Part shown: positions 11,640 through 24,475 of the stretch, piece by piece | Numbering within the stretch: position 1 is the first letter of the stretch | Layout: every line of letters starts with the position of its first letter | Source: Sepiola atlantica | Taxonomy: Eukaryota; Mollusca; Cephalopoda; Sepiida; Sepiolidae | Length of the DNA: 64,000 nt | NCBI GenBank assembly: GCA_963556195.1 | Contig: CAUVYP010000579.1 | Span: 2,170,001-2,234,000 of the forward strand | Reading direction: 5' to 3' | Position numbers and translations under genes: made by a program | The notes under the pieces: model-generated | What the model was told of the DNA's origin: nothing | Databases searched by the model: none | Seen by the model: only the letters and a program-made list of their open reading frames with translations

Positions 11640-13127
11640 TTGTTGATGTTTTGCGTATTCAGTTTGTATCGACATATCTCCGGGAGTACAAGAGCTGAAC
11701 TTCTGAAACTTGGTACTTCAGTAGAAAATGTGTGTCCGCTAATGTCTGCAAAGTTTCAGAGCACACTTCTGATAAATGTGGAAGTTATAAACAAAAGCGA
11801 TATCAACTTAAAATCGCACTAAATTTTGTTGATGTTTTGCGTATTCAGTTTGTATCGACATATCTCCGGGAGTACAAGAGCTGAACTTCTGAAACTTGGT
11901 ACTTCAGTAGAAAATGTGTGTCCGCTAATTTCTGCAAAGTTTCAGAGCACAATTTGTATAAATGTGGAAGTTATAAAAACAAGCGATATCAACTTAAAAT
12001 CGCACTAAATTTTGTTGATGTTTTGCGTATTCAGTTTGTATCGACATATCTCCGGGAGTACAAGAGCTGAACTTCTGAAACTTGGTACTTCAGTAGAAAA
12101 TGTGTGTCCGCTTATGTCTGCAAAGTTTCGGAGCACAATTCTTATAAATGTGGAAGTTATTAACACAAGCGATATACCTTTTAAATCGCACTAAATTTTG
12201 TTGATGTTTTGCGTATTCAGTTTGTATCGACATATCTCCGGGAGTACAAGAGCTGAACTTCTGAAACTTGGTACTTCAGTAGAAAATGTGTGTCCGCTAA
12301 TGTCTGCAAAGTTTCAGAGCACAATTCTTATAAATGTGGAAGTTATAAACAAAAGCGATATCAACTTAAAATCGCACTAAATTTTGTTGATGTTTTGCGT
12401 ATTCAGTTTGTATCGACATATCTCCGGGAGTACAAGAGCTGAACTTCTGAAACCTGGTACTTCAGTAGAAAATGTGTGTCCGCTAATGTCTGCAAAGTTT
12501 CAGAGCACAATTCTTATAAATGTGGAAGTTATAAACAAAAGCGATATCAACTTAAAATCGCACTAAATTTTGTTGATGTTTTGCGTATTCAGTTTGTATC
12601 GACATATCTCCGGGAGTACAAGAGCTGAACTTCTGAAACTTAGTACTTCAGTAGAAAATGTGTGTCCGCTTATTTCTGCAAAGTTTCAGAGCACAATTTG
12701 TATAAATGTGGAAGTTATAAACACAAGCGATATCAACTTAAAATCGCACTAAATTTTGTTGATGTTTTGCGTATTCAGTTTGTATCGACATATCTCCGGG
12801 AGTACAAGAGCTGAACTTCTGAAACTTGGTACTTCAGTAGAAAATGTGTGTCCGCTTATGTCTGCAAAGTTTCGGAGCACAATTCTTATAAATGTGGAAG
12901 TTATTAACACAAGCGATATACCTTTTAAATCGCACTAAATTTTGTTGATGTTTTGCGTATTCAGTTTGTATCGACATATCTCCGGGAGTACAAGAGCTGA
13001 ACTTCTGAAACTTAGTACTTCAGTAGAAAATGTGTGTCCGCTAATGTCTGCAAAGTTTCAGAGCACAATTCTTATAAATGTGGAAGTTATAAACAAAAGC
13101 GATATCAACTTAAAATCGCACTAAATT
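11640..13127 (+). repeat. Octamer unit (1488 bp)
   Basis: Order is n1, c1, p1, n1, n1p, c2, p1, n1s, the same as the octamers at 8478 and 48284. The first n1 unit has a private CACACTTCTGATAAA in place of CACAATTCTTATAAA. The other monomers match their counterparts at the translated level. Confidence 0.92.
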
Positions 13128-14987
13128 TTGTTGATGTTTTGCGTATTCAGTTTGTATCGACATATCTCCGGGAGTACAAGAGCTGAACTTCTGAAACTTG
13201 GTACTTCAGTAGAAAATGTGTGTCCGCTAATGTCTGCAAAGTTTCAGAGCACAATTCTTATAAATGTAGAAGTTATAAACAAAAGCGATATCAACTTAAA
13301 ATCGCACTAAATTTTGTTGATGTTTTGCGTATTCAGTTTGTATCGACATATCTCCGGGAGTACAAGAGCTGAACTTCTGAAACTTGGTACTTCAGTAGAA
13401 AATGTGTGTCCGCTAATTTCTGCAAAGTTTCAGAGCACAATTTGTATAAATGTGGAAGTTATAAACACAAGCGATATCAACTTAAAATCGCACTAAATTT
13501 TGTTGATGTTTTGCGTATTCAGTTTGTATCGACATATCTCCGGGAGTACAAGAGCTGAACTTCTGAAACTTGGTACTTCAGTAGAAAATGTGTGTCCGCT
13601 AATGTCTGCAAAGTTTCAGAGCACAATTCTTATAAATGTGGAAGTTATAAACAAAAGCGATATCAACTTAAAATCGCACTAAATTTTGTTGATGTTTTGC
13701 GTATTCAGTTTGTATCGACATATCTCCGGGAGTACAAGAGCTGAACTTCTGAAACTTGGTACTTCAGTAGAAAATGTGTGTCCGCTAATGTCTGCAAAGT
13801 TTCAGAGCACAATTTGTATAAATGTGGAAGTTATAAACACAATCGATATCAACTTAAAATCGCACTAAATTTTGTTGATGTTTTGCGTATTCAGTTTGTA
13901 TCGACATATCTCCGGGAGTACAAGAGCTGAACTTCTGAAACTTGGTACTTCAGTAGAAAATGTGTGTCCGCTTATGTCTGCAAAGTTTCGGAGCACAATT
14001 CTCATAAATGTGGAAGTTATTAACACAAGCGATATACCTTTTAAATCGCACTAAATTTTGTTGATGTTTTGCGTATTCAGTTTGTATCGACATATCTCCG
14101 GGAGTACAAGAGCTGAACTTCTGAAACTTGGTACTTCAGTAGAAAATGTGTGTCCGCTAATGTCTGCAAAGTTTCAGAGCACAATTCTTATAAATGTGGA
14201 AGTTATAAACAAAAGCGATATCAACTTAAAATCGCACTAAATTTTGTTGATGTTTTGCGTATTCAGTTTGTATCGACATATCTCCGGGAGTACAAGAGCT
14301 GAACTTCTGAAACCTGGTACTTCAGTAGAAAATGTGTGTCCGCTAATGTCTGCAAAGTTTCAGAGCACAATTCTTATAAATGTGGAAGTTATAAACAAAA
14401 GCGATATCAACTTAAAATCGCACTAAATTTTGTTGATGTTTTGCGTATTCAGTTTGTATCGACATATCTCCGGGAGTACAAGAGTTGAACTTCTGAAACT
14501 TAGTACTTCAGTAGAAAATGTGTGTCCGCTTATTTCTGCAAAGTTTCAGAGCACAATTTGTATAAATGTGGAAGTTATAAACACAAGCGATATCAACTTA
14601 AAATCGCACTAAATTTTGTTGATGTTTTGCGTATTCAGTTTGTATCGACATATCTCCGGGAGTACAAGAGCTGAACTTCTGAAACTTGGTACTTCAGTAG
14701 AAAATGTGTGTCCGCTTATGTCTGCAAAGTTTCGGAGCACAATTCTGATAAATGTGGAAGTTATTAACACAAGCGATATACCTTTTAAATCGCACTAAAT
14801 TTTGTTGATGTTTTGCGTATTCAGTTTGTATCGACATATCTCCGGGAGTACAAGAGCTGAACTTCTGAAACTTAGTACTTCAGTAGAAAATGTGTGTCCG
14901 CTAATGTCTGCAAAGTTTCAGAGCACAATTCTTATAAATGTGGAAGTTATAAACAAAAGCGATATCAACTTAAAATCGCACTAAATT
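13128..14987 (+). repeat. Decamer unit (1860 bp): octamer with an extra dimer
   Basis: Order is n1 (with GTAGAAGTT), c3, n1, c6, p1 (with CTCATA), n1, n1p, c2, p1, n1s. Relative to the octamer, c1 is replaced by the three-monomer module c3, n1, c6, which moves the next class-P unit to six monomers after the previous one. The p1 at 14616 carries CTGATA, and c2 at 14430 has a private GAGTTGAAC. Confidence 0.9.
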
Positions 14988-17900
14988 TTGTTGATGTTTT
15001 GCGTATTCAGTTTGTATCGACATATCTCCGGGAGTACAAGAGCTGAACTTCTGAAACTTGGTACTTCAGTAGAAAATGTGTGTCCGCTAATGTCTGCAAA
15101 GTTTCAGAGCACAATTCTTATAAATGTAGAAGTTATAAACAAAAGCGATATCAACTTAAAATCGCACTAAATTTTGTTGATGTTTTGCGTATTCAGTTTG
15201 TATCGACATATCTCCGGGAGTACAAGAGCTGAACTTCTGAAACTTATTACTTCAGTAGAAAATGTGTGTCCGCTAATTTCTGCAAAGTTTCAGAGCACAA
15301 TTTGTATAAATGTGGAAGTTATAAACACAAGCGATATCAACTTAAAATCGCACTAAATTTTGTTGATGTTTTGCGTATTCAGTTTGTATCGACATATCTC
15401 CGGGAGTACAAGAGCTGAACTTCTGAAACTTGGTACTTCAGTAGAAAATGTGTGTCCGCTAATGTCTGCAAAGTTTCAGAGCACAATTCTTATAAATGTG
15501 GAAGTTATAAACAAAAGCGATATCAACTTAAAATCGCACTAAATTTTGTTGATGTTTTGCGTATTCAGTTTGTATCGACATATCTCCGGGAGTACAAGAG
15601 CTGAACTTCTGAAACTTGGTACTTCAGTAGAAAATGTGTGTCCGCTAATGTCTGCAAAGTTTCAGAGCACAATTTGTATAAATGTGGAAGTTATAAACAC
15701 AATCGATATCAACTTAAAATCGCACTAAATTTTGTTGATGTTTTGCGTATTCAGTTTGTATCGACATATCTCCGGGAGTACAAGAGCTGAACTTCTGAAA
15801 CTTGGTACTTCAGTAGTAAATGTGTGTCCGCGTATGTCTGCAAAGTTTCGGAGCACAATTCTTATAAATGTGAAAGTTATTAACACAAGCGATATACCTT
15901 TTAAATCGCACTAAATTTTGTTGATGTTTTGCGTATTCAGTTTGTATCGACATATCTCCGGGAGTACAAGAGCTGAACTTCTGAAACTTGGTACTTCAGT
16001 AGAAAATGTGTGTCCGCTAATGTCTGCAAAGTTTCAGAGCACAATTCTTATAAATGTGGAAGTTATAAACACAAGCGATATCAACTTAAAATCGCACTAA
16101 ATTTTGTTGATGTTTTGCGTATTCAGTTTGTATCGACATATCTCCGGGAGTACAAGAGCTGAACTTCTGAAACTTGGTACTTCAGTAGAAAATGTGTGTC
16201 CGCTAATGTCTGCAAAGTTTCGGAGCACAATTCCTATAAATGTCAAAGTTATTAACACAAGCGATATACCTTTTAAATCGCACTAAATTTTGTTGATGTT
16301 TTGCGTATTCAGTTTGTATCGACATATCTCCGGGAGTACAAGAGCTGAACTTCTGAAACTTGGTACTTCAGTAGAAAATGTGTGTCCGCTAATGTCTGCA
16401 AAGTTTCAGAGCACAATTCTTATAAATGTGGAAGTTATAAACAAAAGCGATATCAACTTAAAATCGCACTAAATTTTGTTTATGTTTTGCGTATTCAGTT
16501 TGTATCGACATATCTCCGGGAGTACAAGAGCTGAACTTCTGAAACTTGGTACTTCAGTAGAAAATGTGTGTCCGCTAATGTCTGCAAAGTTTCAGAGCAC
16601 AATTCTTATAAATGTGGAAGTTATAAACAAAAGCGATATCAACTTAAAATCGCACTAAATTTTGTTGATGTTTTGCGTATTCAGTTTGTATCGACATATC
16701 TCCGGGAGTACAAGAGCTGAACTTCTGAAACTTGGTACTTCAGTAGAAAATGTGTGTCCGCTAATTTCTGCAAAGTTTCAGAGCACAATTTGTATAAATG
16801 TGGAAGTTATAAAAACAAGCGATATCAACTTAAAATCGCACTAAATTTTGTTGATGTTTTGCGTATTCAGTTTGTATCGACATATCTCCGGGAGTACAAG
16901 AGCTGAACTTCTGAAACTTGGTACTTCAGTAGAAAATGTGTGTCCGCTTATATCTGCAAAGTTTCGGAGCACAATTCTTATAAATGTGGAAGTTATTAAC
17001 ACAAACGATATACCTTTTAAATCGCACTAAATTTTGTTGATGTTTTGCGTATTCAGTTTGTATCGACATATCTCCGGGAGTACAAGAGCTGAACTTCTGA
17101 AACCTGGTACTTCAGTAGAAAATGTGTGTCCGCTAATGTCTGCAAAGTTTCAGAGCACAATTCTTATAAATGTGGAAGTTATAAACAAAAGCGATATCAA
17201 CTTAAAATCGCACTAAATTTTGTTGATGTTTTGCGTATTCAGTTTGTATCGACATATCTCCGGGAGTACAAGAGCTGAACTTCTGAAACTTGGTACTTCA
17301 GTAGAAAATGTGTGTCCGCTAATTTCTGCAAAGTTTCAGAGCACAATTTGTATAAATGTGGAAGTTATAAACACAAGCGATATCAACTTAAAATCGCACT
17401 AAATTTTGTTTATGTTTTGCGTATTCAGTTTGTATCGACATATCTCCGGGAGTACAATAGCTGAACTTCTGAAACTTGGTACTTCAGTAGAAAATGTGTG
17501 TCCGCTAATGTCTGCAAAGTTTCAGAGCACAATTCTTATAAATGTGGAAGTTATAAACACAAGCGATATCAACTTAAAATCGCACTAAATTTTGTTGATG
17601 TTTTGCGTATTCAGTTTGTATCGACATATCTCCGGGAGTACAAGAGCTGAACTTCTGAAACTTGGTACTTCAGTAGAAAATGTGTGTCCGCTTATGTCTG
17701 CAAAGTTTCGGAGCACAATTCTTATAAATGTGGAAGTTATTAACACAAGCGATATACCTTTTAAATCGCACTAAATTTTGTTGATGTTTTGCGTATTCAG
17801 TTTGTATCGACATATCTCCGGGAGTACAAGAGCTGAACTTCTGAAACTTGGTACTTCAGTAGAAAATGTGTGTCCGCTAATGTCTGCAAAGTTTCAGAGC

Positions 17901-18502
17901 ACAATTCTTATAAATGTGGAAGTTATAAACAAAAGCGATATCAACTTAAAATCGCACTAAATTTTGTTGATGTTTTGCGTATTCAGTTTGTATCGACATA
18001 TCTCCGGGAGTACAAGAGCTGAACTTCTGAAACTTGGTACTTCAGTAGAAAATGTGTGTCCGCTAATGTCTGCAAAGTTTCAGAGCACAATTTGTATAAA
18101 TGTGGAAGTTATAAACACAAGCGATATTAACTTAAAATCGCACTAAATTTTGTTGATGTTTTGCGTATTCAGTTTGTATCGACATATCTCCGGGAGTACA
18201 AGAGCTGAACTTCTGAAACTTGGTACTTCAGTAGAAAATGTGTGTCCGCTAATGTCTGCAAAGTTTCAGAGCACAATTCTTATAAATGTGGAAGTTATAA
18301 ACACAAGCGATATCAACTTAAAATCGCACTAAATTTTGTTGATGTTTTGCGTATTCAGTTTGTATCGACATATCTCCGGGAGTACAAGAGCTGAACTTCT
18401 GAAACTTGGTACTTCAGTAGAAAATGTGTGTCCGCTAATGTCTGCAAAGTTTCGGAGCACAATTCTTATAAATGTGAAAGTTATTAACACAAGCGATATA
18501 CC

Positions 18503-18503
18503 A
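18503..18503 (+). other. 1-bp insertion (A) in a p2 monomer
   Basis: The monomer starting at 18336 ends GATATACCATTTTAAATC where the other p2 units have GATATACCTTTTAAATC. The extra A makes this unit 187 bp and shifts all later units by one base. The matching monomer in the second long copy (32474) lacks the insertion. Confidence 0.93.
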
Positions 18504-21080
18504 TTTTAAATCGCACTAAATTTTGTTGATGTTTTGCGTATTCAGTTTGTATCGACATATCCCCGGCAGTACAAGAGCTGAACTTCTGAAACTTGGTACT
18601 TCAGTAGAAAATGTGTGTCCGCTTATGTCTGCAAAGTTTCAGAGCACAATTCTTATAAATGTGGAAGTTATAAACAAAAGCGATATCAACTTAAAATCGC
18701 ACTAAATTTTGTTGATGTTTTGCGTATTCAGTTTGTATCGACATATCTCCGGGAGTACAAGAGCTGAACTTCTGAAACTTGGTACTTCAGTAGAAAATGT
18801 GTGTCCGCTAATGTCTGCAAAGTTTCAGAGCACAATTCTTATAAATGTGGAAGTTATAAACAAAAGCGATATCAACTTAAAATCGCACTAAATTTTGTTG
18901 ATGTTTTGCGTATTCAGTTTGTATCGACATATCTCCGGGAGTACAAGAGCTGAACTTCTGAAACTTGGTACTTCAGTAGAAAATGTGTGTCCGCTAATTT
19001 CTGCAAAGTTTCAGAGCACAATTTGTATAAATGTGGAAGTTATAAAAACAAGCGATATCAACTTAAAATCGCACTAAATTTTGTTGATGTTTTGCGTATT
19101 CAGTTTGTATCGACATATCTCCGGGAGTACAAGAGCTGAACTTCTGAAACTTGGTACTTCAGTAGAAAATGTGTGTCCGCTTATGTCTGCAAAGTTTCGG
19201 AGCACAATTCTTATAAATGTGGAAGTTATTAACACAAGCGATATACCTTTTAAATCGCACTAAATTTTGTTGATGTTTTGCGTATTCAGTTTGTATCGAC
19301 ATATCTCCGGGAGTACAAGAGCTGAACTTCTGAAACTTGGTACTTCAGTAGAAAATGTGTGTCCGCTAATGTCTGCAAAGTTTCAGAGCACAATTCCTAT
19401 AAATGTGGAAGTTATAAACAAAAGCGATATCAACTTAAAATCGCACTAAATTTTGTTGATGTTTTGCGTATTCAGTTTGTATCGACATATCTCCGGGAGT
19501 ACAAGAGCTGAACTTCTGAAACCTGGTACTTCAGTAGAAAATGTGTGTCCGCTAATGTCTGCAAAGTTTCAGAGCACAATTCTTATAAATGTGGAAGTTA
19601 TAAACAAAAGCGATATCAACTTAAAATCGCACTAAATTTTGTTGATGTTTTGCGTATTCAGTTTGTATCGACATATCTCCGGGAGTACAAGAGCTGAACT
19701 TCTGAAACTTGGTACTTCAGTAGAAAATGTGTGTCCGCTAATTTCTGCAAAGTTTCAGAGCACAATTTGTATAAATGTGGAAGTTATAAAAACAAGCGAT
19801 ATCAACTTAAAATCGCACTAAATTTTGTTGATGTTTTGCGTATTCAGTTTGTATCGACATATCTCCGGGAGTACAAGAGCTGAACTTCTGAAACTTGGTA
19901 CTTCAGTAGAAAATGTGTGTCCGCTTATATCTGCAAAGTTTCGGAGCACAATTCTTATAAATGTGGAAGTTATTAACACAAACGATATACCTTTTAAATC
20001 GCACTAAATTTTGTTGATGTTTTGCGTATTCAGTTTGTATCGACATATCTACGGGAGTACAAGAGCTGAACTTCTGAAACCTGGTACTTCAGTAGAAAAT
20101 GTGTGTCCGCTAATGTCTGCAAAGTTTCAGAGCACAATTCTTATAAATGTGGAAGTTATAAACAAAAGCGATATCAACTTAAAATCGCACTAAATTTTGT
20201 TGATGTTTTGCGTATTCAGTTTGTATCGACATATCTCCGGGAGTACAAGAGCTGAACTTCTGAAACTTGGTACTTCAGTAGAAAATGTGTGTCCGCTAAT
20301 TTCTGCAAAGTTTCAGAGCACAATTTGTATAAATGTGGAAGTTATAAACACAAGCGATATCAACTTAAAATCGCACTAAATTTTGTTTATGTTTTGCGTA
20401 TTCAGTTTGTATCGACATATCTCCGGGAGTACAATAGCTGAACTTCTGAAACTTGGTACTTCAGTAGAAAATGTGTGTCCGCTAATGTCTGCAAAGTTTC
20501 AGAGCACAATTCTTATAAATGTGGAAGTTATAAACACAAGCGATATCAACTTAAAATCGCACTAAATTTTGTTGATGTTTTGCGTATTCAGTTTGTATCG
20601 ACATATCTCCGGGAGTACAAGAGCTGAACTTCTGAAACTTGGTACTTCAGTAGAAAATGTGTGTCCGCTTATGTCTGCAAAGTTTCGGAGCACAATTCTT
20701 ATAAATGTGGAAGTTATTAACACAAGCGATATACCTTTTAAATCGCACTAAATTTTGTTGATGTTTTGCGTATTCAGTTTGTATCGACATATCTCCGGGA
20801 GTACAAGAGCTGAACTTCTGAAACTTGGTACTTCAGTAGAAAATGTGTGTCCGCTAATGTCTGCAAAGTTTCAGAGCACAATTCTTATAAATGTGGAAGT
20901 TATAAACAAAAGCGATATCAACTTAAAATCGCACTAAATTTTGTTGATGTTTTGCGTATTCAGTTTGTATCGACATATCTCCGGGAGTACAAGAGCTGAA
21001 CTTCTGAAACTTGGTACTTCAGTACAAAATGTGTGTCCGCTAATGTCTGCAAAGTTTCAGAGCACAATTTGTATAAATGT

Positions 21081-21085
21081 AGAAA
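21081..21085 (+). other. 1-bp insertion in a c4 monomer
   Basis: The monomer at 20941 reads AATGTAGAAAGTTTTAAAC where its relatives read AATGTGGAAGTTATAAAC. This combines one inserted A with two nearby substitutions and makes the unit 187 bp. The counterpart at 35078 is the normal 186 bp. A cluster of three changes within a few bases could be one complex event or a local consensus error. Confidence 0.9.
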
Positions 21086-22987
21086 GTTTTAAACACAAGC
21101 GATATCAACTTAAAATCGCACTAAATTTTGTTGATGTTTTGCGTATTCAGTTTGTATCGACATATCTCCGGGAGTACAAGAGCTGAACTTCTGAAACTTG
21201 GTACTTCAGTAGAAAATGTGTGTCCGCTAATGTCTGCAAAGTTTCAGAGCACAATTCTTATAAATGTGGAAGTTATAAACACAAGCGATATCAACTTAAA
21301 ATCGCACTAAATTTTGTTGATGTTTTGCGTATTCAGTTTGTATCGACATATCTCCGGGAGTACAAGAGCTGAACTTCTGAAACTTGGTACTTCAGTAGAA
21401 AATGTGTGTCCGCTAATGTCTGCAAAGTTTCGGAGCACAATTCTTATAAATGTGAAAGTTATTAACACAAGCGATATACCTTTTAAATCGCACTAAATTT
21501 TGTTGATGTTTTGCGTATTCAGTTTGTATCGACATATCTCCGGCAGTACAAGAGCTGAACTTCTGAAACTTGGTACTTCAGTAGAAAATGTGTGTCCGCT
21601 AATGTCTGCAAAGTTTCAGAGCACAATTCTTATAAATGTGGAAGTTATAAACAAAAGCGATATCAACTTAAAATCGCACTAAATTTTGTTGATGTTTTGC
21701 GTATTCAGTTTGTATCGACATATCTCCGGGAGTACAAGAGCTGAACTTCTGAAACTTGGTACTTCAGTAGAAAATGTGTGTCCGCTAATGTCTGCAAAGT
21801 TTCAGAGCACAATTCTTATAAATGTGGAAGTTATAAACAAAAGCGATATCAACTTAAAATCGCACTAAATTTTGTTGATGTTTTGCGTATTCAGTTTGTA
21901 TCGACATATCTCCGGGAGTACAAGAGCTGAACTTCTGAAACTTGGTACTTCAGTAGAAAATGTGTGTCCGCTAATTTCTGCAAAGTTTCAGAGCACAATT
22001 TGTATAAATGTGGAAGTTATAAAAACAAGCGATATCAACTTAAAATCGCACTAAATTTTGTTGATGTTTTGCGTATTCAGTTTGTATCGACATATCTCCG
22101 GGAGTACAAGAGCTGAACTTCTGAAACTTGGTACTTCAGTAGAAAATGTGTGTCCGCTTATGTCTGCAAAGTTTCGGAGCACAATTCTTATAAATGTGGA
22201 AGTTATTAACACAAGCGATATACCTTTTAAATCGCACTAAATTTTGTTGATGTTTTGCGTATTCAGTTTGTATCGACATATCTCCGGGAGTACAAGAGCT
22301 GAACTTCTGAAACTTGGTACTTCAGTAGAAAATGTGTGTCCGCTAATGTCTGCAAAGTTTCAGAGCACAATTCTTATAAATGTGGAAGTTATAAACAAAA
22401 GCGATATCAACTTAAAATCGCACTAAATTTTGTTGATGTTTTGCGTATTCAGTTTGTATCGACATATCTCCGGGAGTACAAGAGCTGAACTTCTGAAACC
22501 TGGTACTTCAGTAGAAAATGTGTGTCCGCTAATGTCTGCAAAGTTTCAGAGCACAATTCTTATAAATGTGGAAGTTATAAACAAAAGCGATATCAACTTA
22601 AAATCGCACTAAATTTTGTTGATGTTTTGCGTATTCACTTTGTATCGACATATCTCCGGGAGTACAAGAGCTGAACTTCTGAAACTTAGTACTTCAGTAG
22701 AAAATGTGTGTCCGCTTATTTCTGCAAAGTTTCAGAGCACAATTTGTATAAATGTGGAAGTTATAAACACAAGCGATATCAACTTAAAATCGCACTAAAT
22801 TTTGTTGATGTTTTGCGTATTCAGTTTGTATCGACATATCTCCGGGAGTACAAGAGCTGAACTTCTGAAACTTGGTACTTCAGTAGAAAATGTGTGTCCG
22901 CTTATGTCTGCAAAGTTTCGGAGCACAATTCTTATAAATGTGGAAGTTATTAACACAAGCGATATACCTTTTAAATCGCACTAAATT

Positions 22988-24475
22988 TTGTTGATGTTTT
23001 GCGTATTCAGTTTGTATCGACATATCTCCGGGAGTACAAGAGCTGAACTTCTGAAACTTAGTACTTCAGTAGAAAATGTGTGTCCGCTAATGTCTGCAAA
23101 GTTTCAGAGCACAATTCTTATAAATGTGGAAGTTATAAACAAAAGCGATATCAACTTTAAATCGCACTAAATTTTGTTGATGTTTTGCGTATTCAGTTTG
23201 TATCGACATATCTCCGGGAGTACAAGAGCTGAACTTCTGAAACTTGGTACTTCAGTAGAAAATGTGTGTCCGCTAATGTCTGCAAAGTTTCAGAGCACAA
23301 TTCTTATAAATGTGGAAGTTATAAACAAAAGCGATATCAACTTAAAATCGCACTAAATTTTGTTGATGTTTTGCGTATTCAGTTTGTATCGACATATCTC
23401 CGGGAGTACAAGAGCTGAACTTCTGAAACTTGGTACTTCAGTAGAAAATGTGTGTCCGCTAATTTCTGCAAAGTTTCAGAGCACAATTTGTATAAATGTG
23501 GAAGTTATAAAAACAAGCGATATCAACTTAAAATCGCACTAAATTTTGTTGATGTTTTGCGTATTCAGTTTGTATCGACATATCTCCGGGAGTACAAGAG
23601 CTGAACTTCTGAAACTTGGTACTTCAGTAGAAAATGTGTGTCCGCTTATGTCTGCAAAGTTTCGGAGCACAATTCTTATAAATGTGGAAGTTATTAACAC
23701 AAGCGATATACCTTTTAAATCGCACTAAATTTTGTTGATGTTTTGCGTATTCAGTTTGTATCGACATATCTCCGGGAGTACAAGAGCTGAACTTCTGAAA
23801 CTTGGTACTTCAGTAGAAAATGTGTGTCCGCTAATGTCTGCAAAGTTTCAGAGCACAATTCTTATAAATGTGGAAGTTATAAACAAAAGCGATATCAACT
23901 TAAAATCGCACTAAATTTTGTTGATGTTTTGCGTATTCAGTTTGTATCGACATATCTCCGGGAGTACAAGAGCTGAACTTCTGAAACCTGGTACTTCAGT
24001 AGAAAATGTGTGTCCGCTAATGTCTGCAAAGTTTCAGAGCACAATTCTTATAAATGTGGAAGTTATAAACAAAAGCGATATCAACTTAAAATCGCACTAA
24101 ATTTTGTTGATGTTTTGCGTATTCAGTTTGTATCGACATATCTCCGGGAGTACAAGAGCTGAACTTCTGAAACTTAGTACTTCAGTAGAAAATGTGTGTC
24201 CGCTTATTTCTGCAAAGTTTCAGAGCACAATTTGTATAAATGTGGAAGTTATAAACACAAGCGATATCAACTTAAAATCGCACTAAATTTTGTTGATGTT
24301 TTGCGTATTCAGTTTGTATCGACATATCTCCGGGAGTACAAGAGCTGAACTTCTGAAACTTGGTACTTCAGTAGAAAATGTGTGTCCGCTTATGTCTGCA
24401 AAGTTTCGGAGCACAATTCTTATAAATGTGGAAGTTATTAACACAAGCGATATACCTTTTAAATCGCACTAAATT
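22988..24475 (+). repeat. Octamer unit (1488 bp), n1s-first phase
   Basis: Order is n1s, n1, c1, p1, n1, n1p, c2, p1. The n1s unit at 22988 ends CAACTTTAAATCGC instead of CAACTTAAAATCGC, giving a class-P-like TTTAAA in a class-N monomer. The block lies where the first long copy ends and differs from the second long copy, which continues with p3 at the equivalent place. Confidence 0.9.

Larger units (their letters stand above)
14802..22987 (+). repeat. Long duplication, copy 1 (44 monomers)
   Basis: Order is n1s, n1, c5, n1, c6, p4, t1, p5, n1, n1m, c1, p3, n1p, c3, t2, p1, n1, c4-like, t1, p2, n1, n1, c1, p1, n1, n1p, c1, p3, n1p, c3, t2, p1, n1, c4, t1, p2, n1, n1, c1, p1, n1, n1p, c2, p1. 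The same 44-monomer order is found at 28940-37123. The offset is 14138 at the start and 14136 at the end because this copy alone holds the two 1-bp insertions. Class-P units run at a strict four-monomer spacing from 16104 to 22802 and on to 24290. Private changes here include CCCCGGC at 18523, ATTCCTATA in an n1 at 19267 and TCTACGGG at 20011. Confidence 0.9.
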
